Assembly: GCF_001458115.1 (NCBI RefSeq)
Contig: NZ_CZRP01000011.1
Location: 1 to 64,000 of the forward strand
DNA: 64,000 nt
Source of the DNA: Gracilibacillus massiliensis
GTDB lineage: Bacteria; Bacillota; Bacilli; Bacillales; Amphibacillaceae
Reading direction: 5' to 3'
Shown one piece after another: positions 36,801 to 46,166 of this stretch; positions within the stretch are counted from its first letter, which is position 1, and each line of letters opens with the position of its first letter. Made by a program: the position numbers and the translations under genes. The notes under the pieces were generated by a model. The model saw only the letters and a program-made list of their open reading frames with translations, did no database searches and was not told the DNA's origin.

Positions 36801-37561
36801 TCGATCGTTTTAGTGAAGAAGATGCCGAGTTTGCTGTGATCTATGATCAGGTAATGAGTCGTGACTTAGATGAACAAATTTTTGTGAAAAATATTGAAAA
36901 TGTCCAAGGTGATGAACGAGACATCATCATTTTCTCGATTGCCTATGCCAAAAATAAAGAAGGAAAAGTCTATAAGCGCTTTGGCACGCTTGGTCAAGAA
37001 GGCGGAGAAAACCGTTTGAATGTGGCGGTAACCCGTGCTAAGCAAGAGATTCATTTAGTCGCAAGTATTGAGCCACATGAACTGAATGTCACCAATGCTA
37101 AAAATATTGGACCGAAACTGTTAAAAGCATATATGGAATATGCACAAGCTGTTTCGGATTTGAAAAAGGACTCTATTGAAGCCACGTTGACGAATCTAAG
37201 CGGGGAAGTTAATACAGTAAAACAAGAAAGTAGCCTGCAATTTGATTCCCCATTTGAAGAAGAAGTATATGAAAAACTAACAGAAATTGGTTACACCGTT
37301 GATACACAAGTGGGTATGTCCGGTTATCGAATTGATTTAGCAGTAGTCGACCCCAATGATCCGAGCAAGTATGTATTAGGTATTGAATGTGATGGGGCAA
37401 TGTATCATAGTTCGCCTGCAGCTAGAGAGCGGGATATTTATAGGCAACGGTTTTTAGAAGCGAAAGGATGGAAGATTGAGAGGATTTGGAGTCGGAATTG
37501 GTGGAAGGATCCGTTTGGGGAGATTGAGAGGGTTAATCGGGTTGTTAGAAGAACGAGTTAA
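33830..37561 (+). CDS. DUF4011-type helicase with C-terminal restriction-endonuclease-like domain
   Basis: 1243 residues. The N-terminus (SDRLNDISRSNRSIRLLKLY) fits DUF4011. Walker A GPPGTGKS at 322-329, then a ~480-residue insert rich in coiled coil, Walker B DEAS at 829-832, GDEQQLPPS, LEWHYRSKS, GDERDIIIFS and NVAVTRAKQ. The end (about 1130-1243) has RIDLAVVD and GIECDGAMYHSS, a Vsr-like nuclease (MTES_1575 type) with Glu1186 and Asp1188. A decayed second copy lies at 26279. Such helicase-nucleases are frequent in defence islands. The -10 TATAAT at 33787 is shared with that copy. Confidence 0.85.
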   Translation: MKHKLQTLSDRLNDISRSNRSIRLLKLYNKWTFDLAELAKIEKDPIEILKALTDNKSKLFVKEKADNQVELALSRKLTTLFRNIRSIEEETGLYDLYLGYPMIEGAMSDGTYVRAPLFLYPVRLERKKRNGVEWHVEPINDQAPQLNRTLFLALQKLSNIHVPESLFEEAETKATSINIEEWSQWLADHDFTITANTSEQLESIEEYTRDTIPTFSKGAFRLNQQAVVGHFPQGNSAILSDYEKFVEMLEQGEGDLGVVSEFLDLNVQETDEKIDNLPTKNDQTYQEKLAQEKNKHYVLDTDASQEKILDALDHEKGMVVHGPPGTGKSQVIVNMISNAIAKGQRVMLVTQKRAALDVVYQRLDALQLSSNVALLHDEKNDRKTFYQKLNVQLNRDHSYQDLQQAFDQLSQKIINTEDKLDQTAKALFEVQPHGYRAYDLYGLSKTAKEQDKMIPLEGILEELDKQNLADVLRKVSTYGSYYATFGKDNPVADRKSFSDMEIKDRIQLIEILENAIKESEQSIEHLEHFNDEDITPAYSRQIDKKLEKIYDDLNTEDKKTLQKLRLWLWTTFTGKTIIEELLDGEKFSGLSSKEWPKLQESLTILYDLSQATEGLFKQLEALDPYLSADSIKTLKTRMSKGDIPLEVLKKKQTYIKEFFDELREMDRLYDQSAKEVQQIIDRLIERNLTDSSNLAEEWAEVAKQSAYIHWIDQIERKYPEIAMIGTGTFEHLTDELKELLQKKQSLTIDLLQNQMYQMIAEVKANNPKAVKDMIYQTGKKRQLWPVRRLVNEFALKGLLDVIPVWLVSPEIASAIFPLEEKIFDLVIFDEASQCTVENGIPSIYRGNKVVVAGDEQQLPPSSLFKGSVESDEDEEQEEFEESQSLLNLAKRILPSSLLEWHYRSKSEELINFSNHAFYHGHMQIAPNVNHLQDPAAIQWHESSGRWINQQNTVEAEDVVKLLKQKLIEDASKTIGIITFNAKQQAAIEDAIDRFSEEDAEFAVIYDQVMSRDLDEQIFVKNIENVQGDERDIIIFSIAYAKNKEGKVYKRFGTLGQEGGENRLNVAVTRAKQEIHLVASIEPHELNVTNAKNIGPKLLKAYMEYAQAVSDLKKDSIEATLTNLSGEVNTVKQESSLQFDSPFEEEVYEKLTEIGYTVDTQVGMSGYRIDLAVVDPNDPSKYVLGIECDGAMYHSSPAARERDIYRQRFLEAKGWKIERIWSRNWWKDPFGEIERVNRVVRRTS

Positions 37562-37693
37562 AGTATGTGGTAGCTAAATAACTTAATAGAATGTACATGT
37601 ACTACACCACAAAATCATACTGGAATATATAAAATCACAAATGCTGGTTTATTTGCTAAATGAACTTTGTGTATTGAAAGGGGCTAAATAATA

Positions 37694-40600
37694 TTGAGAA
37701 GAGGACAAAACCAAGAGAAATTTATAGATACGCTAACTAGACTCAATCAAAAAATAATAATGTTAGGAAAAATAAATATTTTATCTAATCATGTATACTC
37801 TGAAAACTTTTTTAGAGATTTAATAAACGAACTGTATGGCTATTCTCTAAAAAACCTAAACAGAACAGATCAAAATGCACAAGCGATTGATTTGATAGAT
37901 GAAGAAAACAAAATTATCATTCAAGTTTCTTCAACATGTACAAAACAAAAGGTAGAACAGACATTAGAGAAAGAAGTTATAAAGAAAAGGCAACTGGAAA
38001 ACTTTCGAGTGAAATTTATGTTTATTGGAGAACAAAAAGAAAGCATAAAAAAAGGGAGTTATGCTAATCCTTATAGTATTTTATTTGACCCGGCTGTTGA
38101 TATTCTTTTGACTGATGATTTAAATAAAGAATTTTTTGATAAAACGGTCTATGAGCAAAAAAAAATTCTAGAATTGCTTGATATGGAGCTATCTCCAATT
38201 TTATTTGAAGAATCATACTCTTATTTAAGTAATAAATTCATAGATGAGCAGGTGGATTTTAGTATATCTAATCTAGATTCTAGGTATACCAAAGAAAACG
38301 ACATAGATACTATTAATAATAAAGTGATTGAAGCAATTGCTATAACCGATGATTTCAAATCAAAAAATATCTCATATCTCAAGAACATAAAAAGATATAT
38401 GGAAAATGATGTTAAAGATAAATTAGAAACAGACAAGGGTATAGAAGAATATGATAACTATATGAAGGAGATAGCGCACTTTAAGCAATTAGTTGAGCAA
38501 TTTTTGAACTTAGATAAGGAATTTGAAAATAAAATTGAGGTTCTAAAGGGAGTTTATGAATTACTAGATTCGGCTAGTATGAGTTCTGATACTTTTTGGA
38601 TCTATGAAAGTGATATAGAAGACGAAGATCAAAAGCGAATTATCAATTTTTTAAGAAAAATTGATAATGAATTACTTAAATATAAAGAATATTTAAAAGA
38701 AACGTCTAGTGAAAGTTTGTTTACTCCTTATTTACTGATTCAAGGGAGAGCAGGTATAGGTAAATCTCATCTTTTAGGACATATAACTAGAAGGCTTAGA
38801 GAGAAAAATCATATTACCTATCTTTTTTTAGGTCAATTCTTTACGGAAAATAAGGACCCATGGAATCAAATGCTTAGAAGTTTAGATATCAAAAGTTCAA
38901 TTGATAAATTTCTATGGGCAATAGATAGTAAAGCCAAGGAATTAAATAAAAGAGCTTTTATTATAATTGATGCACTAAATGAAGGAGAAGGTAAGATACT
39001 ATGGGAGAATTATTTCCAAGCTTTTATTAATAGAATAAATAAATATTCTAATATTGCTTTTATTTTTTCGATTAGAACACCGTTTGAAGATATTGTATTA
39101 CCGAAAGGAGCAATTGAAAAAAATAACATTAATATTTTTCAACATCAAGGTTTCAGTGAAGAAGGTTATGAACCGATCCGTTCTTTCTGTGATTATTATG
39201 AATTAGAGCTGCCAACCTTTCCAGTATTAAACACAGAATATGAGAACCCTTTATTTTTAAAGTTAGCATGCGAATACTATAAAAATATAAGTAAATCGTT
39301 TGAACAGACCCTGAAGATATCCGACCTTTTCAATAATATTATTGGATCAGTAAATATTAGTTTATCTAAAGCTAAAAAATTTGATTTTGATAACAACCTA
39401 AATGTAGTTCATGAGGTTATCAACGGTATAGTTGAATTAATGAGCCAATCTGATTATAGAGAATTAAAGTATAGCGACACTTATAGTATTGTAAACAGTA
39501 TAGTAAGACAATATGTTCAAAAGCCAGGAAAATTTTTAGAGGCTTTAATCGATGAGAATATACTCAGTAAAAATAGAAACTATGATGATGAGACGATTAT
39601 TTATTTTTCATACGAACGTATGGGTGATTACTTTTTATCAGACTACCTTTTAAGGGATTATAAAAACTGTTCAATTAAAGAAAATAAAGCTAGTTTAATA
39701 GACAAGATAAAGTCAGATGAAAAAATATCTAGATATTTTAAAACTGAAAGTAATCTATCCTATAATCAGGGACTAATTGAGGAACTTTCAATTAAATTAG
39801 CAGATGAATGTGACTTAGAGCTATTTGAAATATTTACGGAGTATAAAGAAAATGACGATATTATTTTGTCATTTATCAATAGTTTAGTCTGGAGAGCGGG
39901 AGATAGTATAACAGGTACTACTAAAGAGTTTATTAATGAAAATGTATTACCTTTCAAATATTATAGAGATACCTTTTTAGATGTGATGTTACTGAAAACT
40001 TCCCAAAAAAACCATCCTCTGAATGCAATTGCTTTGAATAGGGTGTTAGGACATTGGGAATTACCAATTAGAGATTTTGCATGGACACAATATATAACTA
40101 AGGATAATAAGAACTTTTTTAAGATTGTCAATTGGCTGTTTGATAACTATAAAAAATTGGATGAAGAATCTGCTGAAATGTATATGATTGTTTTGACATG
40201 GTTATTTACTTCTACAAATAAAAAATTAAGAGATAGTAGCACTAAGTCTTTAGTAATGTTGTTCAGAGAATTCCCTTCTTTAATGATTAAAGCATTAAAA
40301 TTATTTCAAGATAATGACGATCCTTATGTGGTTGAGAGGCTATATGCTTCTGTTTTTGGTGGTGTAGTCCGAAGTAATCGCTGTGAGGAACATATAGAGA
40401 TAGCTAAATATATCTACACTGAAGTTTTTGAAAAAGAATTCACATATCCGCATATTTTAATGAGAGATTACGCAAGACAAACAGTAGAATATGTTTGTTT
40501 ATCAAATAGCATTTTAAATATTAACTTAGACAAGATACGTCCACCATACTCTAGTGAGTGGTACAGTAGATCTTACACTAATGAAGAGATTGATGAATTT

Positions 40601-41989
40601 GTTAAAACCAAAAAAGCTGAGTTAGATAACTATACACAAAATGCTATTAATAGAATTGTTTCTTCTATGACCACAGAGCATGGTAGAGGGACTGGAGCAT
40701 ATGGTGATTTTGGAAGATATGTTTTTGGGCATGCTGTTAAGAGATGGATGAATCAATTCGAAAGTGACCAAGAACTGAGTAACCATGTGATTATGAGAGT
40801 TTTTAAGATGGGATATGAGGCTGAGACGCAAGGAGAATTTGATTTATCTGTAAGTCCTCATGATAGACATAATAATTCTGTTGAAAGAATAGGGAAAAAA
40901 TATCAGTGGATTGCTTTTCATGAACTATTGGCAAAACTTGTCGACAATTTCCCTACATTTGATGAAGAGAAAGTTTATACAAAAGAAGTTCAGGACTATT
41001 TAAAGGAGAATCCCAAGACAACGCTCAGTATCATTGATGATATCGATGAAGAAGGAAGTAGTTTAGAATTAGAAGTAGATAGTTCACCAAGTGATTTAAT
41101 TCAAAGTAAAGAAGATGAAGAAAAGTACATTGAAAAAATAATAAAAGTTCCGAATCAACAATACACTGGACCATGGTTAGACTATATAAGAGATATTGAT
41201 CCAACCATAGTAATAACAAAAATCGAAAAAGGATTAAATGAACTGATACCTAGGCAACTCCCTGAGAAACCAACGGCTGACTGGGTTAAAGGGAATGCTA
41301 TTTTTGATGATACTGAAATGTTTTTAGAAATAGAGATTGACAGTGAGAAATATATTTCATTGGCTGCAATGTTTAGTGATGAGAACAGTGAAGCTGACTC
41401 TTCGTTTAATGAGAGAGATTCAAGTTTTTTCCATGCATTAGGTTATTTTTTCGATAAAGAGAAAAGTGATGAAATACTTGAGAGAAGAGCGAAAGAGTAT
41501 GGAAATGGTATAAATACACCTACTGCACATAATGTCTTCTTATATGAGCATTACTGGGGCGAAGCATATCAAGATTATAAAAAAGATATAGAAAGAGATT
41601 CAAACGAATTGAAAGTGTTTGCTGCGCACGATTATATTTGGGAGTCAGACAGTTCCTTTGAGGAAAACGCATTAAATTTTAATATCCCAGGTGAAAATAT
41701 AATGAATTATTTTTCTTTAAAGCAAGAAACAGAAGGTATTTGGACGGATTCAAATGGAGAAAAGATATGTATAAATTCCAAATTAATTGGATTTAATAAT
41801 GAAAGTTTACTTATAGATAAAGAGAAACTCTGCAAGTTTCTCGGCGATAATGAATATTTACTTGGATGGGAAATTTATATGGAAAAAATTGCGCACCAAG
41901 AGAGACATGCATGGTGGTACAACACTTTTTATGATAATGGAAAGTTCACTAAAATTATTTCAAATGAAGAATTTTCTGAGCTTGATTAA
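37694..41989 (+). CDS. SMEK-domain STAND NTPase, Avs-like defence protein
   Basis: 1431 residues. The N-terminus (about 10-125) fits the SMEK domain: LNQKI..INILSNHVYSENFF..NELYG, then QAIDLIDEENKIIIQVSS and KQKVEQTLEKE. A STAND NTPase follows with Walker A GRAGIGKS (351-358) and Walker B FIIIDALNEG (Asp426). The remaining ~900 residues form a long helical, probably repeat-type sensor. This is the plan of Avs-like phage sensors: effector/adaptor, NTPase switch, sensor. Start TTG 37694 after AAAGGGG. AT content looks higher than in the helicase gene before it, a hint of transfer. Confidence 0.8.
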   Translation: MRRGQNQEKFIDTLTRLNQKIIMLGKINILSNHVYSENFFRDLINELYGYSLKNLNRTDQNAQAIDLIDEENKIIIQVSSTCTKQKVEQTLEKEVIKKRQLENFRVKFMFIGEQKESIKKGSYANPYSILFDPAVDILLTDDLNKEFFDKTVYEQKKILELLDMELSPILFEESYSYLSNKFIDEQVDFSISNLDSRYTKENDIDTINNKVIEAIAITDDFKSKNISYLKNIKRYMENDVKDKLETDKGIEEYDNYMKEIAHFKQLVEQFLNLDKEFENKIEVLKGVYELLDSASMSSDTFWIYESDIEDEDQKRIINFLRKIDNELLKYKEYLKETSSESLFTPYLLIQGRAGIGKSHLLGHITRRLREKNHITYLFLGQFFTENKDPWNQMLRSLDIKSSIDKFLWAIDSKAKELNKRAFIIIDALNEGEGKILWENYFQAFINRINKYSNIAFIFSIRTPFEDIVLPKGAIEKNNINIFQHQGFSEEGYEPIRSFCDYYELELPTFPVLNTEYENPLFLKLACEYYKNISKSFEQTLKISDLFNNIIGSVNISLSKAKKFDFDNNLNVVHEVINGIVELMSQSDYRELKYSDTYSIVNSIVRQYVQKPGKFLEALIDENILSKNRNYDDETIIYFSYERMGDYFLSDYLLRDYKNCSIKENKASLIDKIKSDEKISRYFKTESNLSYNQGLIEELSIKLADECDLELFEIFTEYKENDDIILSFINSLVWRAGDSITGTTKEFINENVLPFKYYRDTFLDVMLLKTSQKNHPLNAIALNRVLGHWELPIRDFAWTQYITKDNKNFFKIVNWLFDNYKKLDEESAEMYMIVLTWLFTSTNKKLRDSSTKSLVMLFREFPSLMIKALKLFQDNDDPYVVERLYASVFGGVVRSNRCEEHIEIAKYIYTEVFEKEFTYPHILMRDYARQTVEYVCLSNSILNINLDKIRPPYSSEWYSRSYTNEEIDEFVKTKKAELDNYTQNAINRIVSSMTTEHGRGTGAYGDFGRYVFGHAVKRWMNQFESDQELSNHVIMRVFKMGYEAETQGEFDLSVSPHDRHNNSVERIGKKYQWIAFHELLAKLVDNFPTFDEEKVYTKEVQDYLKENPKTTLSIIDDIDEEGSSLELEVDSSPSDLIQSKEDEEKYIEKIIKVPNQQYTGPWLDYIRDIDPTIVITKIEKGLNELIPRQLPEKPTADWVKGNAIFDDTEMFLEIEIDSEKYISLAAMFSDENSEADSSFNERDSSFFHALGYFFDKEKSDEILERRAKEYGNGINTPTAHNVFLYEHYWGEAYQDYKKDIERDSNELKVFAAHDYIWESDSSFEENALNFNIPGENIMNYFSLKQETEGIWTDSNGEKICINSKLIGFNNESLLIDKEKLCKFLGDNEYLLGWEIYMEKIAHQERHAWWYNTFYDNGKFTKIISNEEFSELD

Positions 41990-42078
41990 TATCTTTAATA
42001 GTGGAAAATGGATAATTAATATTAACCCAGTTTGTATTTGAAATTATAGGATGTTAAAGAAAGATTAAGGTTTAAAGA

Positions 42079-43473
42079 GTGATTTTTAAGATATTCCGTC
42101 CAGATAACGCTTATATGAAATTCGATTTTCAAAATGGTCGACCACAGAAATCTGCTATTCTTACAACAAGTTCGATTGAGATGGCGAAACATTATTACCA
42201 TGCCATTAAAGAAATGACAAAAGATCCGGATTGGCTGCAGAATGAATTTCCTGAACACCCGATAAGAAAAGGTCGTACCTTTGAGGATCCGAATTTCCCT
42301 CGAATTGCGATTACGTATTCATTAGAAGAAAATGAAGGACATGCGACAGAGAATCAAGACGAAATGAAACAAATTATCAAGGACTATAATGATTATTATC
42401 ATACAGCTTGGTCCCTTGAAAGTGTCGAACGTTTATTAACAGGCTTTGATGCGCCAACAGTTCAAACGCTTTTTGTCGATCGGAATTTAAGTTATGCCAA
42501 TTTGATTCAGGCCTTTTCCCGAACCAATCGGACATACCCGGACAAGACAAAAGGGTTAATCGTTACCTTCAGAAAACCATACACCATGGAACATAATGTA
42601 CAAGAAGCAACAAAAGTCTATTCCGATGAAAGTGCAGAATCTACGTTGATCTATCCAACCTACGAGGATTCAAAGAAACGTTTTAAAAAGGCACATAAAG
42701 AATTACAGAAGATTACAGCTAATATAGAAAATATAGATGAACACACCCCAATTGAAACTCGTGTTGAATTTGTTAAGGCATTTCAGGAACTAAACAATTC
42801 GTATGACGCGCTCGTAACGTATAATGAATACAACGATGATATCGAATATTCTACTACATTGAAAGATGAAGTTATGACGATAGAAGAATCTGTAGGCGTA
42901 TATAACACGGTAAAAGGATCATTAATGGAGGATGAGGAATCGGCTGAACCAGATGTTGATTTTTCAGATATTGAATTCCATGGTGAAAATGCTGCTAAGA
43001 TTTACGATATCGATGCAACCTATATTGATAAGTTACTCGAAACGTACTCCGCTAATAATAAGAATATCCGTGACGATATTGAAAAAGCACTCCAAAAGTT
43101 AGAAAAAGCAGAAATCGTTAAGAATGTGTATCGCGCCATTTTAAATGCGATCGATAATAAAGAAGTAGATGAAGAGGAAGATATTTTTATCGTGAAAAGA
43201 ACATTCTTTACAGAAGAAAAAAATAATGCGATAGAAGATTTTGCAAACACTTGGTTTGTAGAAAAAGATGCACTCCATTTATCTGCCATTCAATATGTAA
43301 TTGGAATGGATCCTATACCAAATATCAGTGATATCCTTAACAGTAGGGATTTTGATAAGTATAAAGCTGTAAACCCGGATGCTAAACCGTTGAAATACGG
43401 ACCAGAAATGAAGCGTCAGTGGAGGATTGCTTTGGATCAGGTGATTGTACCGTTGGATGATGAATTGAGGTAA
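42079..43473 (+). pseudogene. hsdR: Type I restriction HsdR, C-terminal fragment
   Basis: 464 codons encode only the last part of a type I restriction translocase: the second RecA-like domain with SVERLLTGFDAPTVQTLFVD and NLIQAFSRTNRTYPDKTKG, and the helical C-terminal domain. A complete HsdR has about 1000 residues with an N-terminal nuclease and Walker A, all absent here. Homology begins near 42110; the first codons (GTG 42079) look random. HsdM and HsdS are also missing. The STAND gene ends 90 bp before, so its insertion or a deletion probably cut the restriction operon. Confidence 0.85.
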
Positions 43474-43540
43474 AAGTTTTTTCTGTTTATAACTTAATAA
43501 ATGAGGAAGTATTTTTAAACACATACTGTATGGAGATTTG

Positions 43541-43679
43541 ATGAAGGGTAGTTTTTGCACATCCAATTAGTTTGGCGGCTGCGGCTATTGCATTAGATAT
43601 TGCCTCTTGGACAGCATTAGCGATTGCAGGTAGTGTTGGATTCGTATATCTAGGTGGAAATTTAATGTGTCCAGCTTAA
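43541..43679 (+). pseudogene. Ala-rich hydrophobic small peptide, frameshifted (bacteriocin-like?)
   Basis: ATG 43541 follows TGGAG with 5-nt spacing but stops after nine codons. If one T of the TTTTT run at 43551-43555 is removed, the frame becomes MKGSFAHPISLAAAAIALDI, continues through a second hydrophobic stretch (WTALAIAGSVGFVYLGG) and ends NLMCPA. The result is a 45-residue hydrophobic peptide, similar in kind to leaderless or short class II bacteriocins, though no family match is claimed. The next gene is a small membrane protein that could be its immunity partner. It could be a decayed gene, a base-call error, or slippage on the T-run. Confidence 0.45.
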
Positions 43680-43700
43680 GTAAGGAGGGTAGACCGGTGT

Positions 43701-43958
43701 ATGGATAAGTATATTATGTCTATATCGCAGTTAGTTTTACTCCTAATACTTTCACCAGCTTTAACTGATCGTTTTTCATCAAACTTAGTTTTTTTCTTGA
43801 CACTAATTACAGTTATAAGCATAGGAAATTTCATAATAGAAAATGCTTATAACAGAAAAAATTATAAAGTTGAAACTAAAGCTAAATATATGGGTTTATT
43901 GACAATACCTATTAACACGACTGTTTTAGCAGTATTTGTATTGTTTGTTTTTACATGA
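43701..43958 (+). CDS. Small membrane protein, possible immunity protein
   Basis: 85 residues with three hydrophobic segments (about 6-22, 27-45, 65-84). The strong site AAGGAGGG is 13 bp before the ATG, longer than usual. It follows the hydrophobic peptide frame by 21 bp. The pairing suggests an immunity role; the sequence alone does not. Confidence 0.55.
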   Translation: MDKYIMSISQLVLLLILSPALTDRFSSNLVFFLTLITVISIGNFIIENAYNRKNYKVETKAKYMGLLTIPINTTVLAVFVLFVFT

Positions 43959-44195
43959 GCTGAAAAGCTTGTTAAAACTACTTTGGGCTATGGAGTAAAG
44001 CTCTTATGTATTATTAATTGTCATTGGAGAGCTGACACTCTTTTTTTTGAAAAGCAGCAAAGTGGAGAGACACATGCTGGAAATGAATGAGGTACATTAT
44101 ATATCTTATGATTTATCGAGTAAAGCACCATGTACACGTAATCATTCTTTTGCTTTGTTATAGTGATGAAGGGTTGTTGTGACAATTCAATTTAG
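43959..44195. other. Intergenic region
   Basis: AT-rich sequence. At 44031-44048 GAGAGCTGACACTC is followed by eight T, a weak terminator candidate. No ORF is supported. Confidence 0.4.
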
Positions 44196-44330
44196 AACAT
44201 AATCCGGCTATTGTTAATTAACGATCTATTTAAATAAAACATAATTTCAATACAAGCTGATTATGCTTTTAAAGAGCTCAATTAGTTTTACCTATGGATA
44301 CCATAGGTGATTTGATATTGTTTGTTTTTA
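44196..44330 (+). repeat. 135-bp repeat, copy 1
   Basis: It matches 47941-48075 over its whole length at roughly 85% by eye. It contains the perfect inverted repeat ACCTATGG-ATA-CCATAGGT (44290-44308). It ends 78 bp before the plus-strand gene at 44409. Unknown class: regulatory leader, small RNA or miniature mobile element. Confidence 0.75.
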
Positions 44331-44408
44331 GAATTTAAACTTAGGTGTAGCCTTAGATTCAGTGAAAGCCTCATACATACAAAGTCCTTAAAGAGAGAAG
44401 GAGAGTTA

Positions 44409-44909
44409 ATGCGTAAAATTTTACCTATTCTTATTCCTTTCATACTATTATGTGCAATATTGGTTTTTATTTTAGAATTTAACACCACAGAACCTGAAAA
44501 TTCCACCCCTTCAACAAATGAAGAACAAACTTCACATCAAGAGAAAAATCTAGAGCCAATTACTGGATACTTCTACTTCGGATATATAGATATGCGAGAT
44601 AAATTAGAAGAAGATGATGAAGAAGAGTATTTTTATTATATGGATAAGTATTTTCAAGCATACTATAGGAAAATAACAATGCCAGAAGAAAATACAGAAT
44701 TGCAGGAGTCTGAGGAAGAAAACTATGAAGATTACTTCCGAGAAGAAAGTGGATTTAATTTATTGACCATTCCTTCTGAATATAGAAATGAACTGAAAAA
44801 TGGTGATTATATTTCTATCATAGTAGATGGTCCTATATATGAATCTTTCCCTATGCAAGGTAATGTTACTCGAGTGGAAGTCATTAAGCAAAGAAATGCT
44901 TCCTCCTAA
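44409..44909 (+). CDS. Membrane-anchored acidic protein
   Basis: 166 residues. N-terminal membrane anchor (about 4-23), a Ser/Thr/Asn/Glu linker, and an acidic Tyr-rich domain. AAGGAGAG precedes the ATG. The anchor holds a Cys (LLCAI) but not a proper lipobox. Family not recognised. Confidence 0.65.
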   Translation: MRKILPILIPFILLCAILVFILEFNTTEPENSTPSTNEEQTSHQEKNLEPITGYFYFGYIDMRDKLEEDDEEEYFYYMDKYFQAYYRKITMPEENTELQESEEENYEDYFREESGFNLLTIPSEYRNELKNGDYISIIVDGPIYESFPMQGNVTRVEVIKQRNASS

Positions 44910-45108
44910 TCTCTTATTTCTTTTCCAACATTACTTTTACTTCCTTCAGTAGAAGGTTTCCGGATGACATTTATTGAAGACACAATAGACTATCTCGGAT
45001 GGAGATAAAGATTCAATATACGATAGTTAAAAATCTATTCTTACTAGCTAAATTATATTCCCTTTCATTTTTTTTCGTGAAAAGAGAGGGAAGCTAATTC
45101 TAGTAGAA

Positions 45109-45561
45109 TTATTCAGTATCTTCAGTTAATCTAATTTCTATATTTTTTTCGTCTTTTGTAGGGGTGTAATTAAGAGTTTTAAGTTTTTCTCCCCTTACAT
45201 TCTGTTGGTTTTCTTTATTCAAATATTCCCCCATTGTTTCAACATGGGTTTTAAATACATTAATCTGGTAATTTGTATCTGTATTTAAACTTACGAATGT
45301 CTCTTTATTTTTGTTAATAATCAACATTTCTGTTTGTGGTAGCACTGCTTTATTACCAATCTGTTTTCCTCTCGTTGTTAATTCCACTAGGTAGTTTTGA
45401 TTTTTTTGATCATCAATGATTTCGATATTAAAGTCTTTTATCTCAACGGACTTCTCATTCTCTTCTTCATCTGTTAAATAGGTTGAACTTGAACAGCTAA
45501 CTAAAAAGACGATAAGAAGCAAAACTACAATCTTTTTGCTAATAGTAACACTTCCCTCCAC
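45109..45561 (-). CDS. Small lipoprotein
   Basis: About 150 residues. Signal peptide KKIVVLLLIVFLVSC with the lipid Cys in VSC-SSS. The rest is polar and beta-prone. The start is odd: the strong site GGAGGG lies inside the first codons of the GTG 45561 frame, and the best-spaced codon after it is ATT 45543, so either a GTG without a site or a rare ATT start is used. Confidence 0.65.
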   Translation of the reverse strand: MEGSVTISKKIVVLLLIVFLVSCSSSTYLTDEEENEKSVEIKDFNIEIIDDQKNQNYLVELTTRGKQIGNKAVLPQTEMLIINKNKETFVSLNTDTNYQINVFKTHVETMGEYLNKENQQNVRGEKLKTLNYTPTKDEKNIEIRLTEDTE

Positions 45562-46166
45562 AGAAATTTTTTACATTTATTGTAATTATTATATAAGACT
45601 TATTGAATTATTCAAATTCATTCAATTGAAGAGGCAATTTATGAAACTATGAAAATAAAGTTGATTCCAGTGTTTTTCGATTTACTTTTCTTGTGTTTGT
45701 TTAATCCTGTTACAAGCATGAGTAGAATCGCAAAACGAAAGTGACACAACTAGAATCGAAATTTCTGATAGTTTCGACATCTCCCAAAGTAGAAGAAGAG
45801 CTGGTTTCAAACTTTACAATAGGTATTCCAATGGTAAACCTGATTTTCCCCTAATAAAAAAACGCCTGTATAAATACAGACGTTTCTTACGTATATTTGT
45901 GGCGAGAAATTATGCGACCACATTCACATATATTAACATTCCTCGTCTTACACAAATCAGCTCATCGCACAATTATTATAACATTTATAGGGGCCTGAAG
46001 CTACTAGTAAGAACTGGATACAAATACGAAATTAATAGAGTTGGCTTAATTAGGCGTTCATGGATTACCAGTCATCTAGCCAGAAAAAACAAATTCTGTT
46101 CGGTAACAAACGTACACATAACAAAACCCGAAGTATAAAAGTACTCCAGGTTTGTATATTTACAGC
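45562..46166. other. Intergenic region with one terminator
   Basis: About 600 bp without a supported gene. At 45860-45885 AAACGCCTGTA / TACAGACGTTT (one mismatch) forms a terminator-like hairpin. An open frame at 45899-46138 has no ribosome site and odd composition. No RNA family was recognised. Confidence 0.5.

Noticed and set aside
45651-45743. Short hydrophobic ORF (MKIKLIPVFFDLLFLCLF...)
   Set aside because: Resembles a signal peptide but has no ribosome site and ends at once.
45899-46138. 79-codon plus-strand ORF
   Set aside because: No ribosome site, basic random-looking composition, and it begins inside a terminator region.
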